DNA of 64,000 nt from Hyphomicrobiales bacterium (GTDB lineage Bacteria > Pseudomonadota > Alphaproteobacteria > Rhizobiales > Rhizobiaceae): NCBI GenBank assembly GCA_900466945.1, contig UBNV01000006.1:62001-126000 (forward strand), given 5' to 3'. Shown in pieces: positions 47,877 through 57,490 of the stretch (position 1 is the first letter of the stretch; each line of letters starts with the position of its first letter). Under the pieces are notes generated by a model. It was not told where the DNA came from. It ran no database searches and saw nothing but the letters and a program-made list of their open reading frames with translations. The position numbers were made by a program, and so were the translations under genes.

Positions 47877-47894
47877 GGCCCGGTTTCCCGGGCC
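47877..47894. terminator. Bidirectional hairpin between Dabb and peroxiredoxin genes
   Basis: GGCCCGG (47877-47883) pairs with CCGGGCC (47888-47894). On the minus strand it is followed by TTTCGCGTTTT, on the plus strand by TCCTTG, so it is more convincing for the peroxiredoxin transcript. Confidence 0.7.
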
Positions 47895-47920
47895 TCCTTG
47901 TCAGATATACGCCGAGCGCC

Positions 47921-48412
47921 TCAGGCGCCGAGCTGCTCGATCATCGTGGCCGCCGACGATACGGTCGCCTGGCCGGGATTTTCCTCGATATTGAGGCTCT
48001 TCACCACGCCGTCCTCGACCAGCATGGAATAGCGCTTGGAGCGCAGGCCGAGGCTTCCGGCAGAAAGATCGGCGTCGAGGCCGAGTGCCTTGGTGAAGGC
48101 CGCATTCCAGTCGGCGAGGAAGTGGATCTTGCCCATGCCGCCCGAATGCTGCGCCCAGGCGCCCATGACGTGCCAGTCGTTGACCGCGATGACGGCAATA
48201 TCGTCGACGCCACGCGCCATCAGCGCATCACGGTTCTCAAGATAGCCGGGCAGGTGGTTCAGCGTGCAGGTCGGGGTGAATGCACCGGGGACGGCGAAGA
48301 CGACCACCTTCTTGCCGGCGAACAGGTCTTCGGTGGAGATTTCCACCGGACCGTCCACGGTCTTTTCCTTGAAAGTGGCCTGAGGCAGCTTGTCGCCGAT
48401 GGCTATGGTCAT
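47921..48412 (-). CDS. Peroxiredoxin (Prx5/PMP20 type)
   Basis: A 163-residue thioredoxin-fold peroxidase. The peroxidatic Cys sits in VPGAFTPTCTLNHLPGYLEN (~residue 49), with IAVNDWHVMGAW and the RSKRYSMLVEDGVVK segment typical of Prx5/PMP20 proteins. It reduces peroxides using thioredoxin or glutathione/glutaredoxin. The ATG (MTIAIGDKLP) is used; the longer upstream frame is unconserved. Confidence 0.93.
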   Translation of the reverse strand: MTIAIGDKLPQATFKEKTVDGPVEISTEDLFAGKKVVVFAVPGAFTPTCTLNHLPGYLENRDALMARGVDDIAVIAVNDWHVMGAWAQHSGGMGKIHFLADWNAAFTKALGLDADLSAGSLGLRSKRYSMLVEDGVVKSLNIEENPGQATVSSAATMIEQLGA

Positions 48413-48485
48413 GAATGTCGTCCTCGCTCGCGTTGCGCCCCCCGGAACCCCTCCGTGCGGCAATCGACGCGAATATAGGAGCAGG

Positions 48486-49334
48486 TCAGTCGAAGGCAAG
48501 CGTGGTTTCCATGGCGCGATCGCCGCTGACGATAAGCATGCCCCAAGTCTTGCCCGCCAGCTTGTATTTCTTCGGAAGTTTCCCGATTGGCACGGACAGG
48601 ATCGTCTCGCCGCCTTCGCCCGCCGAAGCATGCGCCTTGACGAAGACATGGCCGCTCGGCCCGCTGATGAAGACCTCAGGCGCCGACGTGCCCTCGGGAA
48701 TCATGGCCCGCACCACGAGCTCCTTGCCGTCGGGGCTCATGGTGTGTCCCACGACGTGAAAATCCTCGGAAGGGCCGGGTGGGATCTGTGCCAGCGCCGA
48801 GGCAACGAGGGCCGTCTCGACCGCATTGCTCGCGCCTTCGGTATCCGGCGGCACGGTGAGATCGGCCTGGAACGGAATGCAGATATTCTGGCACACGCCG
48901 ACAAATGCGTTGATCGTCACGCCGGTCGTATCCGGCGCATTCCTGAGCGTCATCGGCAGGGTCACAGGATGGTCATAACCGACATCGACCATGTCGCCGC
49001 TCATCAGAACCTTGGGCACGGGAAACCCGATCGCGTCGACGCTGAAGGATGCCCCGGGCGCGGGCTTGATTGTCGGTGGAATGCCGACATCGCCCGGCTC
49101 CTTCCAATAGGTGATCCAGCCCGGTTTCGGCTCGATCACCAGCGCGCCGTGACGCAGGCCGTCTGCATCCTCTGGCAGAAGGATGAGCCGCATCCGGCCC
49201 CCTTCGTTCACCGCCCATTCGCTGCTCGCGGCCATCAGCGGCCAGGCCGACAGGAGAAAACACAGGCCGACGGCTGCCGCGAACGGCGCCAATGGACCAC
49301 GAAAGAGCGCATGCAACAGGCGGGAATAAGTCAT
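48486..49334 (-). CDS. Secreted DsbD N-terminal-like domain protein
   Basis: A protein of about 282 residues with a signal peptide (hydrophobic FAAAVGLCFLLSAWPLMAA) and then a DsbD alpha-like immunoglobulin-fold domain, with WAVNEGGRMRLIL, YWKEPGDVGIPPTI and VGVCQNICIPFQADL, whose Cys-x3-Cys is the reactive pair. The membrane and thioredoxin parts of full DsbD are absent, so it must get electrons from another carrier (e.g. a CcdA protein). The start may be 49334 or 49358. Transcribed after nothing obvious; divergent from yqgE. Confidence 0.82.
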   Translation of the reverse strand: MTYSRLLHALFRGPLAPFAAAVGLCFLLSAWPLMAASSEWAVNEGGRMRLILLPEDADGLRHGALVIEPKPGWITYWKEPGDVGIPPTIKPAPGASFSVDAIGFPVPKVLMSGDMVDVGYDHPVTLPMTLRNAPDTTGVTINAFVGVCQNICIPFQADLTVPPDTEGASNAVETALVASALAQIPPGPSEDFHVVGHTMSPDGKELVVRAMIPEGTSAPEVFISGPSGHVFVKAHASAGEGGETILSVPIGKLPKKYKLAGKTWGMLIVSGDRAMETTLAFD

Positions 49335-49521
49335 GTCTGTTTCTGTTCTGGAGATCATTCACCCGGCTCTAGAAGATCGCCGTGACCTTGGCCAGTCACG
49401 CTTGCTTCATGCTCATCATTTTGGGTTGATCACAATCCGCTTCTGCCCCATCTTGAATGAGAGACCACGTCTGAACCACGCATGAAGCCGATTGCCCACG
49501 TGGCAAACCAGGGAGGCGGGC

Positions 49522-50127
49522 ATGGCATTGTCGTCGAAAACCAGTCTGAGAGAGCGCGGTTTCCTGGATGGTAACCTGCTGATCGCCATGCCCGGCATGG
49601 CGGACGGCAATTTTGCCCGAGCCGTCGTGTATATCTGCGCCCATTCGGATGCCGGGGCCATGGGCTTCATCATCAACCGCTCGCAATCGGTGACCTTTGC
49701 CGACCTGTTGCTGCATCTGGAACTGATCGACCGCAACGATGCCATCATGCTGCCCGACCACGCCCGCCATTTCCCCATCCAGTGCGGCGGCCCGGTCGAG
49801 CAAAACCGTGGCTTCGTGCTGCATTCCGACGATTACCTCTCCGACAGCTCCATCCCCGTCAGCGACGACATCTCGCTGACTGCGACCCTCGACATCGTCC
49901 GCGCCATTTCCGACGGCAGAGGCCCTCGCCACGCAACCATGCTGCTCGGTTACGCAGGCTGGGGCCCGGGCCAGCTGGAAGAGGAAATTGCCCAGAACGG
50001 CTGGCTCCATTGCGCGGCCACCGAAAGCCTGATCTTCGACCGTTGCCTGGACAACAAATACGACCGGGCGCTTGCCCTGATGGGCATCAACCCGGCCATG
50101 CTGTCGATGGATGCCGGGCACGCTTGA
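49522..50127 (+). CDS. YqgE/AlgH family protein
   Basis: A 201-residue member of the UPF0301/YqgE family. [29 protein letters not shown] at the start, [29 protein letters not shown], and the C-terminal [21 protein letters not shown] are the family hallmarks. The fold is known but the function is not well defined. GGGAGG lies 7 bases before the ATG. Divergent from the DsbD-like gene. Confidence 0.94.
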   Translation: MALSSKTSLRERGFLDGNLLIAMPGMADGNFARAVVYICAHSDAGAMGFIINRSQSVTFADLLLHLELIDRNDAIMLPDHARHFPIQCGGPVEQNRGFVLHSDDYLSDSSIPVSDDISLTATLDIVRAISDGRGPRHATMLLGYAGWGPGQLEEEIAQNGWLHCAATESLIFDRCLDNKYDRALALMGINPAMLSMDAGHA

Positions 50128-50231
50128 GCCGGTAAATCCGATCGCTGTGCATATTCCGCTTGCAAGCGCAGTGGGCGCGGTCATTGTTTTTGTGCTGGAC
50201 CACCAGGTTCGGCACAAGCGAGGCCCATCCC

Positions 50232-50867
50232 ATGCCTACCACCGACATCCTCATCGCCTTCTTCATCACCACCGCCGTCTTCGCCTTCGTTCCAGGCCCA
50301 GCCATGCTCTATGTCGCGGCCCGCACGCTGGCTGCGGATCGTCGCGCAGGTCTGATGGCGACACTGGGCATTCATGTCGGCTGCTATGTGCACGTGGCAG
50401 CCGCTGCAGTGGGTCTGTCGGTTCTCTTCCATCTGGTGCCAACGCTCTATCTGGCGGTCAAGCTCGTCGGCGCTGCCTATCTCATCTACCTCGGTATACG
50501 CATGTTCCGTGCCGCTCGATCGCAGGGGGCCGGTGAAGAGATGACGGCTGCACCGAAAACCGGACGGCGGGCCTTCGTGGAAAGCATGCTGGTCGAAGTG
50601 CTCAATCCGAAGACGGCGATTTTCTTCCTCGCCTTCCTGCCGCAGTTCATCGATCAGGCCGCAGCCTTTCCGATCTGGCTGCAGTTCGTCATCCTCGGCA
50701 CGGCGGTCAACGCGATGTTCACGGTTGCCGACATCGCCTGCGTAATGGCGGCGAGCATGGTCACCAAACGTTTGGCGCGGGTCTCATCCCTGCAACGCAA
50801 TCTGCAAAGGGCAGGGGGTGCGGTCCTTGTCGGTCTCGGTCTCCATGTCGCGCTTCAGCGCACGTGA
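50232..50867 (+). CDS. LysE/RhtB family amino-acid exporter
   Basis: A 211-residue, six-helix LysE-type exporter. FAFVPGPAMLYVAARTLAADRRAGL near the start and LVEVLNPKTAIFFLAFLPQF in the middle are the conserved RhtB/LysE signatures. It probably exports an amino acid such as threonine or homoserine lactone, but the substrate is not deducible. The ATG at 50232 is preferred over upstream in-frame starts; it converges on the GGDEF-EAL gene with 12 bp between stops. Confidence 0.9.
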   Translation: MPTTDILIAFFITTAVFAFVPGPAMLYVAARTLAADRRAGLMATLGIHVGCYVHVAAAAVGLSVLFHLVPTLYLAVKLVGAAYLIYLGIRMFRAARSQGAGEEMTAAPKTGRRAFVESMLVEVLNPKTAIFFLAFLPQFIDQAAAFPIWLQFVILGTAVNAMFTVADIACVMAASMVTKRLARVSSLQRNLQRAGGAVLVGLGLHVALQRT

Positions 50868-50879
50868 AGACCTGCCGCC

Positions 50880-53792
50880 TCACGCCCGTTTCATCAGCGG
50901 AAACCGCTCCTTGAGCAACCTCAGCACCGATTCCGAGCCGAGCGGTGGGCCGAACAGATAGCTCTGGCCGAAGTCGCAGCCCATCATGGCGAGGTCGGCG
51001 GCGTCCTGGTCGGTCTGGATGCCCTCGGCCACCACCTGCATGTCGAGCCCGCGCGCCATCGAGACGACGGAGCGCAAGAGGACGGATCTCTTGTCCGACT
51101 GGTCGCAGACCAGCGCCTTGTCGAGCTTGATCGTGTCGAAGGGGAAGCGGGTGAGATAGGCGAGCGACGAATATCCAGTGCCGAAATCGTCGAGCGCAAG
51201 GCTGATCCCGGTGTCCTTGAGCTTTTCCAGCATCAGGCGCGCCTGTTCCGGGTTTTCCATGACGACGCTCTCGGTCAGTTCGAGCTTGATCCGTTTCGGA
51301 TCGCACTGTGTCTTCACCAGCAGTGCGCGCACGTCATTGTAGATTTCGCTGGAGATCAGCTGGGCGGAAGAGAGGTTGACCGAGACGAAGATCGGCAATT
51401 CGCCGGTCTGACGCTCCCAGTCCATCAGGTCGGTGGCTGCCCGCTCCAGCGAGAACATGCCGAGTGGCTCGATGAGATCGGACATTTCCGCGATCGGAAT
51501 GAATTCGGTCGGCGAAATCGTGCCGCGCTTGGGGTGGTCCCAGCGCATCAGCGCCTCGAAGCCGGCGATTTCCCCATTGGCGAGCTTGACGATCGGCTGG
51601 TAGGCCATCGACAGCTCCTTGCGCTCGATGGCGCGGCGCAGATCCGTTTCCAGCTGGAGGCGGTCGGTGCTGACGGTGCGGAAGGCGGGGCGGAAGGGCT
51701 CGACGCGATTGCCGCCGGCGCGTTTCGCTCTGAACATGGCAAGCTCGGCATCGGCGAGCAGGCTCGCCGAGCTTTCCTGCTGGTCCACCCAGGAGACGAG
51801 GCCGATCGAGGCCGTCAGGTTGATTTCCCGGTTGGCGAAATTGAGCGGCACCATGATCGCCTTGGACACGGCGTCGGCAAAGTCGGCGATCTTGCCCGGA
51901 TCCTTCTCGGAGACAAGGATCAGGCCGAATTCGTCGCCGGAAAGCCGCGCCAACGTGTCCTGTGGCTTCAACAGCCGGCGCAAACGCCGCGTGATCGCAA
52001 TCAGGATATTGTCGCCGGCAGCGATCCCAAGCGCATCGTTGACCTGCTTGTAGCGGTCGATGTCGATCGCAAGCACGGTGGGGCGCACGTTGTCGGTTGT
52101 CGAGGCAAGCGACAGGATCGCCTGCAGCCGATCTAGGAAGACCTCGCGATTCGGAAGTCCAGTCAGATTGTCGTGCATGGCGTCGACCAGTAGCCGGTCG
52201 ATCGAGTTCTTCTGCTCGGTCACGTCGATGATCGTGCCGACGCAGCGGATGACCTCGCCGTTCGAGCCGAGCACGGGCCGCGCCCGGATCTTCAGCCAGT
52301 GGAAGTGGCCATCCTCGGCGCGAATGCGGAATTCGTGGCTGAGGCGTCCCTTGCGATGTTCCAAGAGCACGTCAAGCGTGGCGCGGAAGCGGTCACGGTC
52401 GTCAGGGTGGAGGCGTGGCAGCCAGTTGCGCGCCGGACCATGCATGGTGCCCGGCGACAGGCCGAGACGTATCGAGACATCGGGGCTCGTCACGACGCGG
52501 TCGCGGGCCACGTCCCAGTCCCAGACGGTATCGCCGGAACCGGTCAGCGCCAGCGACTGGCGCTCGAGATCGGAGAACAGGCCCTGCTGATAGGCACCGC
52601 CGGCGAAGGCGTGCTGCATGACCGTAAACCCGATCAGGAGAACGATGAGAACGAGGCCGCCACCGAGCGCCGGCTGGATGATGTCGTTGTCGAGCTGGCC
52701 GGTGACCGTCATCCAGCCGGCGAACAGCCAGACGAGGATCAGCACCCAAGTCGGCACCAGGAGAACCGCTCGGTCGTAACGGTTGAAGCCGAGGTAGACG
52801 ATCAAGCCGATACCGACAACGCCCGTGAGCGCGAAGGAAACGCGCGCAATGCCGGCGGCGATCGAGGGGTCGAAGATCGCCACGCCGAAGAGAACCGTGA
52901 GCCCCAGCATCCAGGCGAGCGTTGCATAACCCAGATGCACGTGCCAGCGGTTGAGGTTGAGATAGGTGAAGAGGAAGATGACGAGCGAGGAGGCGAGCGC
53001 CACTTCCGCTCCCGCGCGCCATATTCGAATGTCGGACGAGGTCAGCGTGATCAGCTTTTCCAGGAAGCCGAAGTCGACGCAGATATAGGCGAGCACCGCC
53101 CAGGCGAGCGCGGCCGCCGCCGGCAGCATGGACGTGCCCTTGACGACAAAGAGGATGGTAAGGAAGACCGCAAGCAGCCCGGCAATGCCGAGCACGATGC
53201 CGCGATAGAGCGTAAACGCGTTGACCGTGTCCTTGTAGGCGTCCGGCTCCCACAGATAGATCTGCGGCAGTTCCGGTGTCGCGAGCTCGGCGACGAAGGT
53301 GATCACGGTGCCGGGGTTGAGCGTGATACGGAAGACGTCGGCATCCGGGCTCGGCACGCGGTCGAGCGCAAAGCCTTCCGATGGCGTGATCGCCATGATC
53401 CGCTGCGAACCGAGATCCGGCCAGAACATCTTGGAGCCGGAAAGGCGAAAATGCGGCGCGACGATCACGCGCTCCAGCTGTTCTTCAGAGACGTTGGCAA
53501 GCGCGAAGACCGCCCAGTCGCCCTGGTGCTCCGGTGAACTCGACCGCACCTCGATGCGCCGGCGGATCCCATCGGCACCGGCGGCGGTCGAAACCTGGAA
53601 GGCCTCGCCCTGGTTCGTGTAGATCTCCGTCGTCGCGGTCAGGTCCAGCGCATTGTCGTCCCGGGCGATCTTGACCGGTTCCACGGCAAGCGCCGCCGAG
53701 GCAACAAGCGCAGCGAACAGTGCAACGACCGCAGCCAGCCATAGGGCAGCGCGGCGAGGCACGGCGCGCGAAAGGGGTTCGGTTTTGGTCAT
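50880..53792 (-). CDS. 7TM-PAS-GGDEF-EAL cyclic-di-GMP signalling protein
   Basis: A 970-residue protein. Signal-like N-terminus, a periplasmic beta-rich region (~25-185), seven hydrophobic helices (~195-400; 7TMR-DISM-like layout), a PAS domain with PAC (~425-545, NWLPRLHPDDRDRF), GGDEF with an SGDEF variant (RLSGDEFGLI at ~615) and EAL (EALMRW ~745; LTESVVMENPEQ, DDFGTGYSSLAYLTRFPF). The EAL motif looks complete; the SGDEF variant is active in some cyclases. The ATG overlaps the stop of the upstream acetyltransferase (ATGA), so they are coupled. Confidence 0.92.
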   Translation of the reverse strand: MTKTEPLSRAVPRRAALWLAAVVALFAALVASAALAVEPVKIARDDNALDLTATTEIYTNQGEAFQVSTAAGADGIRRRIEVRSSSPEHQGDWAVFALANVSEEQLERVIVAPHFRLSGSKMFWPDLGSQRIMAITPSEGFALDRVPSPDADVFRITLNPGTVITFVAELATPELPQIYLWEPDAYKDTVNAFTLYRGIVLGIAGLLAVFLTILFVVKGTSMLPAAAALAWAVLAYICVDFGFLEKLITLTSSDIRIWRAGAEVALASSLVIFLFTYLNLNRWHVHLGYATLAWMLGLTVLFGVAIFDPSIAAGIARVSFALTGVVGIGLIVYLGFNRYDRAVLLVPTWVLILVWLFAGWMTVTGQLDNDIIQPALGGGLVLIVLLIGFTVMQHAFAGGAYQQGLFSDLERQSLALTGSGDTVWDWDVARDRVVTSPDVSIRLGLSPGTMHGPARNWLPRLHPDDRDRFRATLDVLLEHRKGRLSHEFRIRAEDGHFHWLKIRARPVLGSNGEVIRCVGTIIDVTEQKNSIDRLLVDAMHDNLTGLPNREVFLDRLQAILSLASTTDNVRPTVLAIDIDRYKQVNDALGIAAGDNILIAITRRLRRLLKPQDTLARLSGDEFGLILVSEKDPGKIADFADAVSKAIMVPLNFANREINLTASIGLVSWVDQQESSASLLADAELAMFRAKRAGGNRVEPFRPAFRTVSTDRLQLETDLRRAIERKELSMAYQPIVKLANGEIAGFEALMRWDHPKRGTISPTEFIPIAEMSDLIEPLGMFSLERAATDLMDWERQTGELPIFVSVNLSSAQLISSEIYNDVRALLVKTQCDPKRIKLELTESVVMENPEQARLMLEKLKDTGISLALDDFGTGYSSLAYLTRFPFDTIKLDKALVCDQSDKRSVLLRSVVSMARGLDMQVVAEGIQTDQDAADLAMMGCDFGQSYLFGPPLGSESVLRLLKERFPLMKRA

Positions 53793-54400
53793 GAGGACGT
53801 CTTGCCGTTCCGCGCCTTGGGGGCGCCGATCCGGGAGAACAGCAGATGATCGCGCCATTCCCCGTTGATTTTCAGATAGTCGCGCAAAAGACCTTCCCGC
53901 TCAAATCCCGTTTTTTCGAGTAGCCTCAGGCTGTTGACGTTGTCCGGAATACAGGCTGCCTCGATACGGTGCAACTCGAGCGGCCCGAAGATGTAGGGAA
54001 TAGCCAGCTGAAGTGCGGCAAACATGTGGCCTTGGCGCGAATGGCGCTCGCCCATCCAGTAGCCGATCATGCAGCTCTGCGCGGCACCGCGGCGGATGAG
54101 GCCGACGGTAAGCCCGCCCAGCAAGGTGTTTTCCTCGCGGTCGAAGAGGAAGAAGGGCACCGCAAGGCCCGAGTGAAATTCCTGTTCATTACGCAGCACG
54201 CGCTGCCGAAAGGCCCGCTCGGTCAGTTCGTCGGGGCGCCAGATGGGTTCCCAGGGTTGCAGAAAGGCGCGGCTTTCGCGGCGAAGCTGGTGCCATGGCT
54301 CGAAATCACGGAACCGCGGCAGGCGAAGCATGTGCCGTTCGCCGTGGAGCTCCGGCATGTCCGACTGCCGGGACAGAAACCGAAAGACCGAGCGCGTCAT
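53789..54400 (-). CDS. GNAT acetyltransferase (RimJ-like)
   Basis: A 203-residue acetyltransferase of the RimJ/RimL type. The acetyl-CoA region is seen as IGYWMGERHSRQGHMFAALQLA (~residues 115-136), with ELHRIEAACIPDNVNSLRLL EKTGFEREG following. Such enzymes acetylate N-termini of ribosomal proteins or small substrates. ATG 54400 is preferred to a TTG two codons upstream. It overlaps the GGDEF-EAL gene and lies 62 bases after the M16 protease gene. Confidence 0.9.
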   Translation of the reverse strand: MTRSVFRFLSRQSDMPELHGERHMLRLPRFRDFEPWHQLRRESRAFLQPWEPIWRPDELTERAFRQRVLRNEQEFHSGLAVPFFLFDREENTLLGGLTVGLIRRGAAQSCMIGYWMGERHSRQGHMFAALQLAIPYIFGPLELHRIEAACIPDNVNSLRLLEKTGFEREGLLRDYLKINGEWRDHLLFSRIGAPKARNGKTSS

Positions 54401-54462
54401 CGTCAATCCCCGAGCGAAATCCGGCGGAGGGCTCGGCCGGTCGAATTCAGCGTCCGCGTTAG

Positions 54463-55761
54463 TCAGCCGACGGCCTTGCGGACGCCTTCTGGCAGCGTGT
54501 TGAGAGCGCCCCTGATATCGTCGAGCGGAACGAGATGATCGACAGGGCCGATCGCGGAAAGCGTCGGCGTGGTGTCGAAGAACAGGCGTCCGGCGAGATC
54601 GGTCAAGCGTTCGGTGGTAATGCCGGCAAGCCGTTCCATCATTTCCTGGTTCGGAATAGTCCGACCATAGAGCATCATCTGGCGGGCGATCTGACCGGCG
54701 CGAGCAGCCGGGCTTTCCTGGCCCATCAGCAACTGCGCGCGGATCTGCGCCCGCGAGCGCTCGATTTCCTGCTGGTCAATGTGGTCGGAGACCTTGCGCA
54801 GTTCGTCGATGATCACGGGCACCAGTTCAGGCAGGTTTTCGCCACCGGTCGCGGCATGGATGCCGAAGATGCCGGTATCGGAAAAGCCCCAGTGGAAGGC
54901 GTAGACGGAGTAGCACAGGCCACGGATTTCGCGCACTTCCTGGAACAGCCGAGACGACATGCCGCCGCCGAGGATATTGGCGAGGATCTGCGAACAGTAG
55001 AAGTCCCGCATGTGATAGGCCTTGCCCTCGAAGCCGAGCAGGACCTGTGTGTCCATCAGGTCGCGCTCTTCGCGCGACTCGCCGCCCGTATAGCGAGCGA
55101 CATCCATGACCGGGGTCGCAGACGGCTTTGTCGGCAAGGAGGCGAAGCGCTGCTCCACCTGCTTGACGAAGGCGTCGTGATCGACCCGGCCGGCGGCGAC
55201 GACGAACATGCGGTCGGTCGTGTAATTGCGTGACAGATAGGCGCGGATCTGGTCGCTCGAGAAGGACTTCACCGTTTCTGGTGTGCCGAGGATGCTGCGC
55301 CCGATGGTCTGGCCGCGATAGGCCTGCTCCGAAAAGCGGTCGAAGACCACGTCGTCTGGCGTGTCGTCGGCCGCGCCGATCTCCTGCAGGATGACGTGCT
55401 TCTCGCGCTCCAGTTCCTCTTCGTCGAAGACGCTGTCGGTCAGGATGTCAGCGAGGATATCGACCGCGAGCGGGACATTGTCCTTCAACACGCGGGCGTA
55501 ATAGGAGGTCGTCTCGGTCGACGTCGCGGCGTTGACTTCACCGCCGACATTCTCGATTTCTTCCGCGATCTGGCGGGCGCTACGCTTGTTCGTGCCCTTG
55601 AACGCCATGTGCTCGAGCAGATGTGCGATGCCATGCTCGGCTTCCGTCTCGTTGCGCGATCCGGATTTGATCCAGGTTCCGAGTGCCACGCTTTCCAGAT
55701 GTGGCATGTTCTCGGTTACGACAGTCAAACCCGATGGAAGCCGGGTGCACTCAACATTCAT
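54463..55761 (-). CDS. M16 family zinc protease (processing-peptidase-like)
   Basis: A 432-residue M16B insulinase-family peptidase related to mitochondrial processing peptidase beta. The inverted zinc motif HxxEH is in IAHLLEHMAFKGTNKRSARQ (~residue 45), with the downstream Glu in the EREKHVILQEI region. The C-terminal half has GMSSRLFQEVREIRGLCYSV and the ELRKVSDHI segment. Start ATG 55761 lies 20 bases after thrC. Usually next to thrC in alphaproteobacteria, as here. Confidence 0.95.
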   Translation of the reverse strand: MNVECTRLPSGLTVVTENMPHLESVALGTWIKSGSRNETEAEHGIAHLLEHMAFKGTNKRSARQIAEEIENVGGEVNAATSTETTSYYARVLKDNVPLAVDILADILTDSVFDEEELEREKHVILQEIGAADDTPDDVVFDRFSEQAYRGQTIGRSILGTPETVKSFSSDQIRAYLSRNYTTDRMFVVAAGRVDHDAFVKQVEQRFASLPTKPSATPVMDVARYTGGESREERDLMDTQVLLGFEGKAYHMRDFYCSQILANILGGGMSSRLFQEVREIRGLCYSVYAFHWGFSDTGIFGIHAATGGENLPELVPVIIDELRKVSDHIDQQEIERSRAQIRAQLLMGQESPAARAGQIARQMMLYGRTIPNQEMMERLAGITTERLTDLAGRLFFDTTPTLSAIGPVDHLVPLDDIRGALNTLPEGVRKAVG

Positions 55762-55781
55762 GGTTCGTCTTTCCGCACTTC

Positions 55782-57179
55782 CTACCTGACTGCTCGCGCA
55801 TGATGACTGACAAAGCTCTCGACGGCTTTGAGTTCCGCGGGCAGGACTTCGAAGCGCTCCTCCCTGTCCATCAGATCAGCAAGCCACGCCGGAAGCGCGG
55901 GGTCAATACCGGAGGCCGATTTTACTGCCGCCGGGAACTTGGCCGGATGGGCCGTGGCCAGCACCACCATAGGGCTTTGCGGCTTCTCGAATTTCTTCGC
56001 CACATGCACGCCGACGGCGGTATGCGGGTCGAGAAGATAGCCGGTCTCGTCGAGAACGGCGCGGATCGTCTTCGCCACTTCCTTCTGCGTCGCGCGCCCG
56101 GCGCGAAAATCCTTGCGGATGAACTTGAGTGCTTCCGGCTTGATCTCGAAGGCGCCGGACTGCTTCAGCCCTTCCATCGACGAGCGGATGGCGGATGCAT
56201 CGCGATCATAGGCTTCGAACAGCAGGCGTTCGAAGTTGGAGGATATCTGGATGTCCATCGACGGCGATGTGGTGGCCGAAACGCCCTTCATCTCGTAGCG
56301 CCCGGTCTTCATCGTGCGAGCCAGGATGTCGTTGTCGTTTGTGGCGACGACCAGCTTGTCGATCGGCAGGCCCATCTTCTTGGCGACATAACCGGCGAAG
56401 ATATCGCCGAAATTGCCGGTTGGCACCGTGAAGGACACCTTGCGGTCGGGTGCGCCGAGCGCCACGGCCGAGGTGAAGTAGTAGACCACCTGCGCCATGA
56501 TACGGGCCCAGTTGATCGAATTCACGCCCGAAAGCCCGACGCGGTCGCGGAAGGGGCCATCGTTGAACATCGCCTTCACCAGGTTCTGGCAGTCGTCGAA
56601 ATTGCCCTCGACGGCGATGGCATGCACGTTTTCGTCCGTCGACGAGGTCATCTGGCGCTGCTGGACAGGCGAGACCTTGCCATGCGGAAAGAGAATGAAG
56701 ATGTCGGTCCGCGCGCGGCCGGCAAAGGCGTCGATCGCCGCACCGCCTGTATCGCCCGAGGTCGCGCCGACGATGGTCGCCCGTTCGCCGCGCTTCTCGA
56801 GCACATGGTCCATCAGCCGGGCGATCAACTGCATCGCCACGTCCTTGAAGGCGAGCGTCGTGCCGTGAAAGAGTTCGAGCACGAAGGAATTCGGCCCGGT
56901 CTGCACGAGCGGCGCTACAGCCGGATGCTTGAAGGTCGCATAGGCCTCGTCGATCATCGTGCGGAAGGTCTGGGGCTCGATCTCGCCATTGGTAAAGGGC
57001 AGCAGAACCTCGAAGGCGACGTCTTCGTAAGACTTGCCGCGCAAGCCCCGGATCGCTTTCTTAGACATCTGCGGCCATTCGCGCGGAACGTAAAGTCCAC
57101 CGTCGCGGGCAAGGCCTGCCAGAAGTGCGTCACAAAAGCCGAGGCTCGGGGCCTCGCCGCGGGTCGAAACATATTCCAC
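55782..57179 (-). CDS. thrC: Threonine synthase
   Basis: PLP enzyme forming threonine from O-phosphohomoserine, using the product of ThrB (46 kb). The 465 residues carry the PLP lysine in LFHGTTLAFKDVAMQLI (~residue 113), phosphate-binding GATSGDTGGAAIDAFAG and KVSFTVPTGNFGDIFAGYVA. The start is a GTG (VEYVSTRGEAP), which gives the usual N-terminus. First gene of a minus-strand run thrC, M16, GNAT, GGDEF-EAL. Confidence 0.96.
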   Translation of the reverse strand: MEYVSTRGEAPSLGFCDALLAGLARDGGLYVPREWPQMSKKAIRGLRGKSYEDVAFEVLLPFTNGEIEPQTFRTMIDEAYATFKHPAVAPLVQTGPNSFVLELFHGTTLAFKDVAMQLIARLMDHVLEKRGERATIVGATSGDTGGAAIDAFAGRARTDIFILFPHGKVSPVQQRQMTSSTDENVHAIAVEGNFDDCQNLVKAMFNDGPFRDRVGLSGVNSINWARIMAQVVYYFTSAVALGAPDRKVSFTVPTGNFGDIFAGYVAKKMGLPIDKLVVATNDNDILARTMKTGRYEMKGVSATTSPSMDIQISSNFERLLFEAYDRDASAIRSSMEGLKQSGAFEIKPEALKFIRKDFRAGRATQKEVAKTIRAVLDETGYLLDPHTAVGVHVAKKFEKPQSPMVVLATAHPAKFPAAVKSASGIDPALPAWLADLMDREERFEVLPAELKAVESFVSHHARAVR

Positions 57180-57490
57180 GTCGCTTATCCCTATAGTTCA
57201 AATGATCGGAGCCGAAGCGCCGTCAAACCTATGGCGTTTCCGATAAAGAGGTTTGCCCGTTTGCGCCAGTGCGCCGGCCAGGATTTCGCAAGCCCGGCAA
57301 TCGTCTGTGGCCTTGGCCACGCCACCCTGTGGTCCGGCTGTTGCGGGGCAATCGAATTTTGACCAAATTGCCGGCTACCCAATCGATTTTTCTCGTGGCC
57401 GCTGGTATAGACCATCCGCGAGGGCGCTGAAAAGCCTCAAGTTTGACTGTTTTTCGGCTGTTTGGCCGAGCATGCGGAAGGTGAAGTCTC
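57180..57490. other. Intergenic region between thrC and a lipoprotein gene
   Basis: 311 bases separate two divergent genes. A frame of about 74 codons exists on the minus strand (57191-57415), but it has no ribosome-binding site I trust and no recognisable motif, so I do not call it. The region contains TTGACC (57359-57364) and TTTTTCGGC stretches that may belong to promoters. Nothing else was seen. Confidence 0.4.

Noticed and set aside
55683..57362. A 559-codon plus-strand frame over thrC
   Set aside because: Antisense to threonine synthase with all its motifs; no family signature.
57191..57415. Small minus-strand open frame between thrC and a lipoprotein gene
   Set aside because: No ribosome-binding site or conserved pattern; it lies in a probable promoter region.
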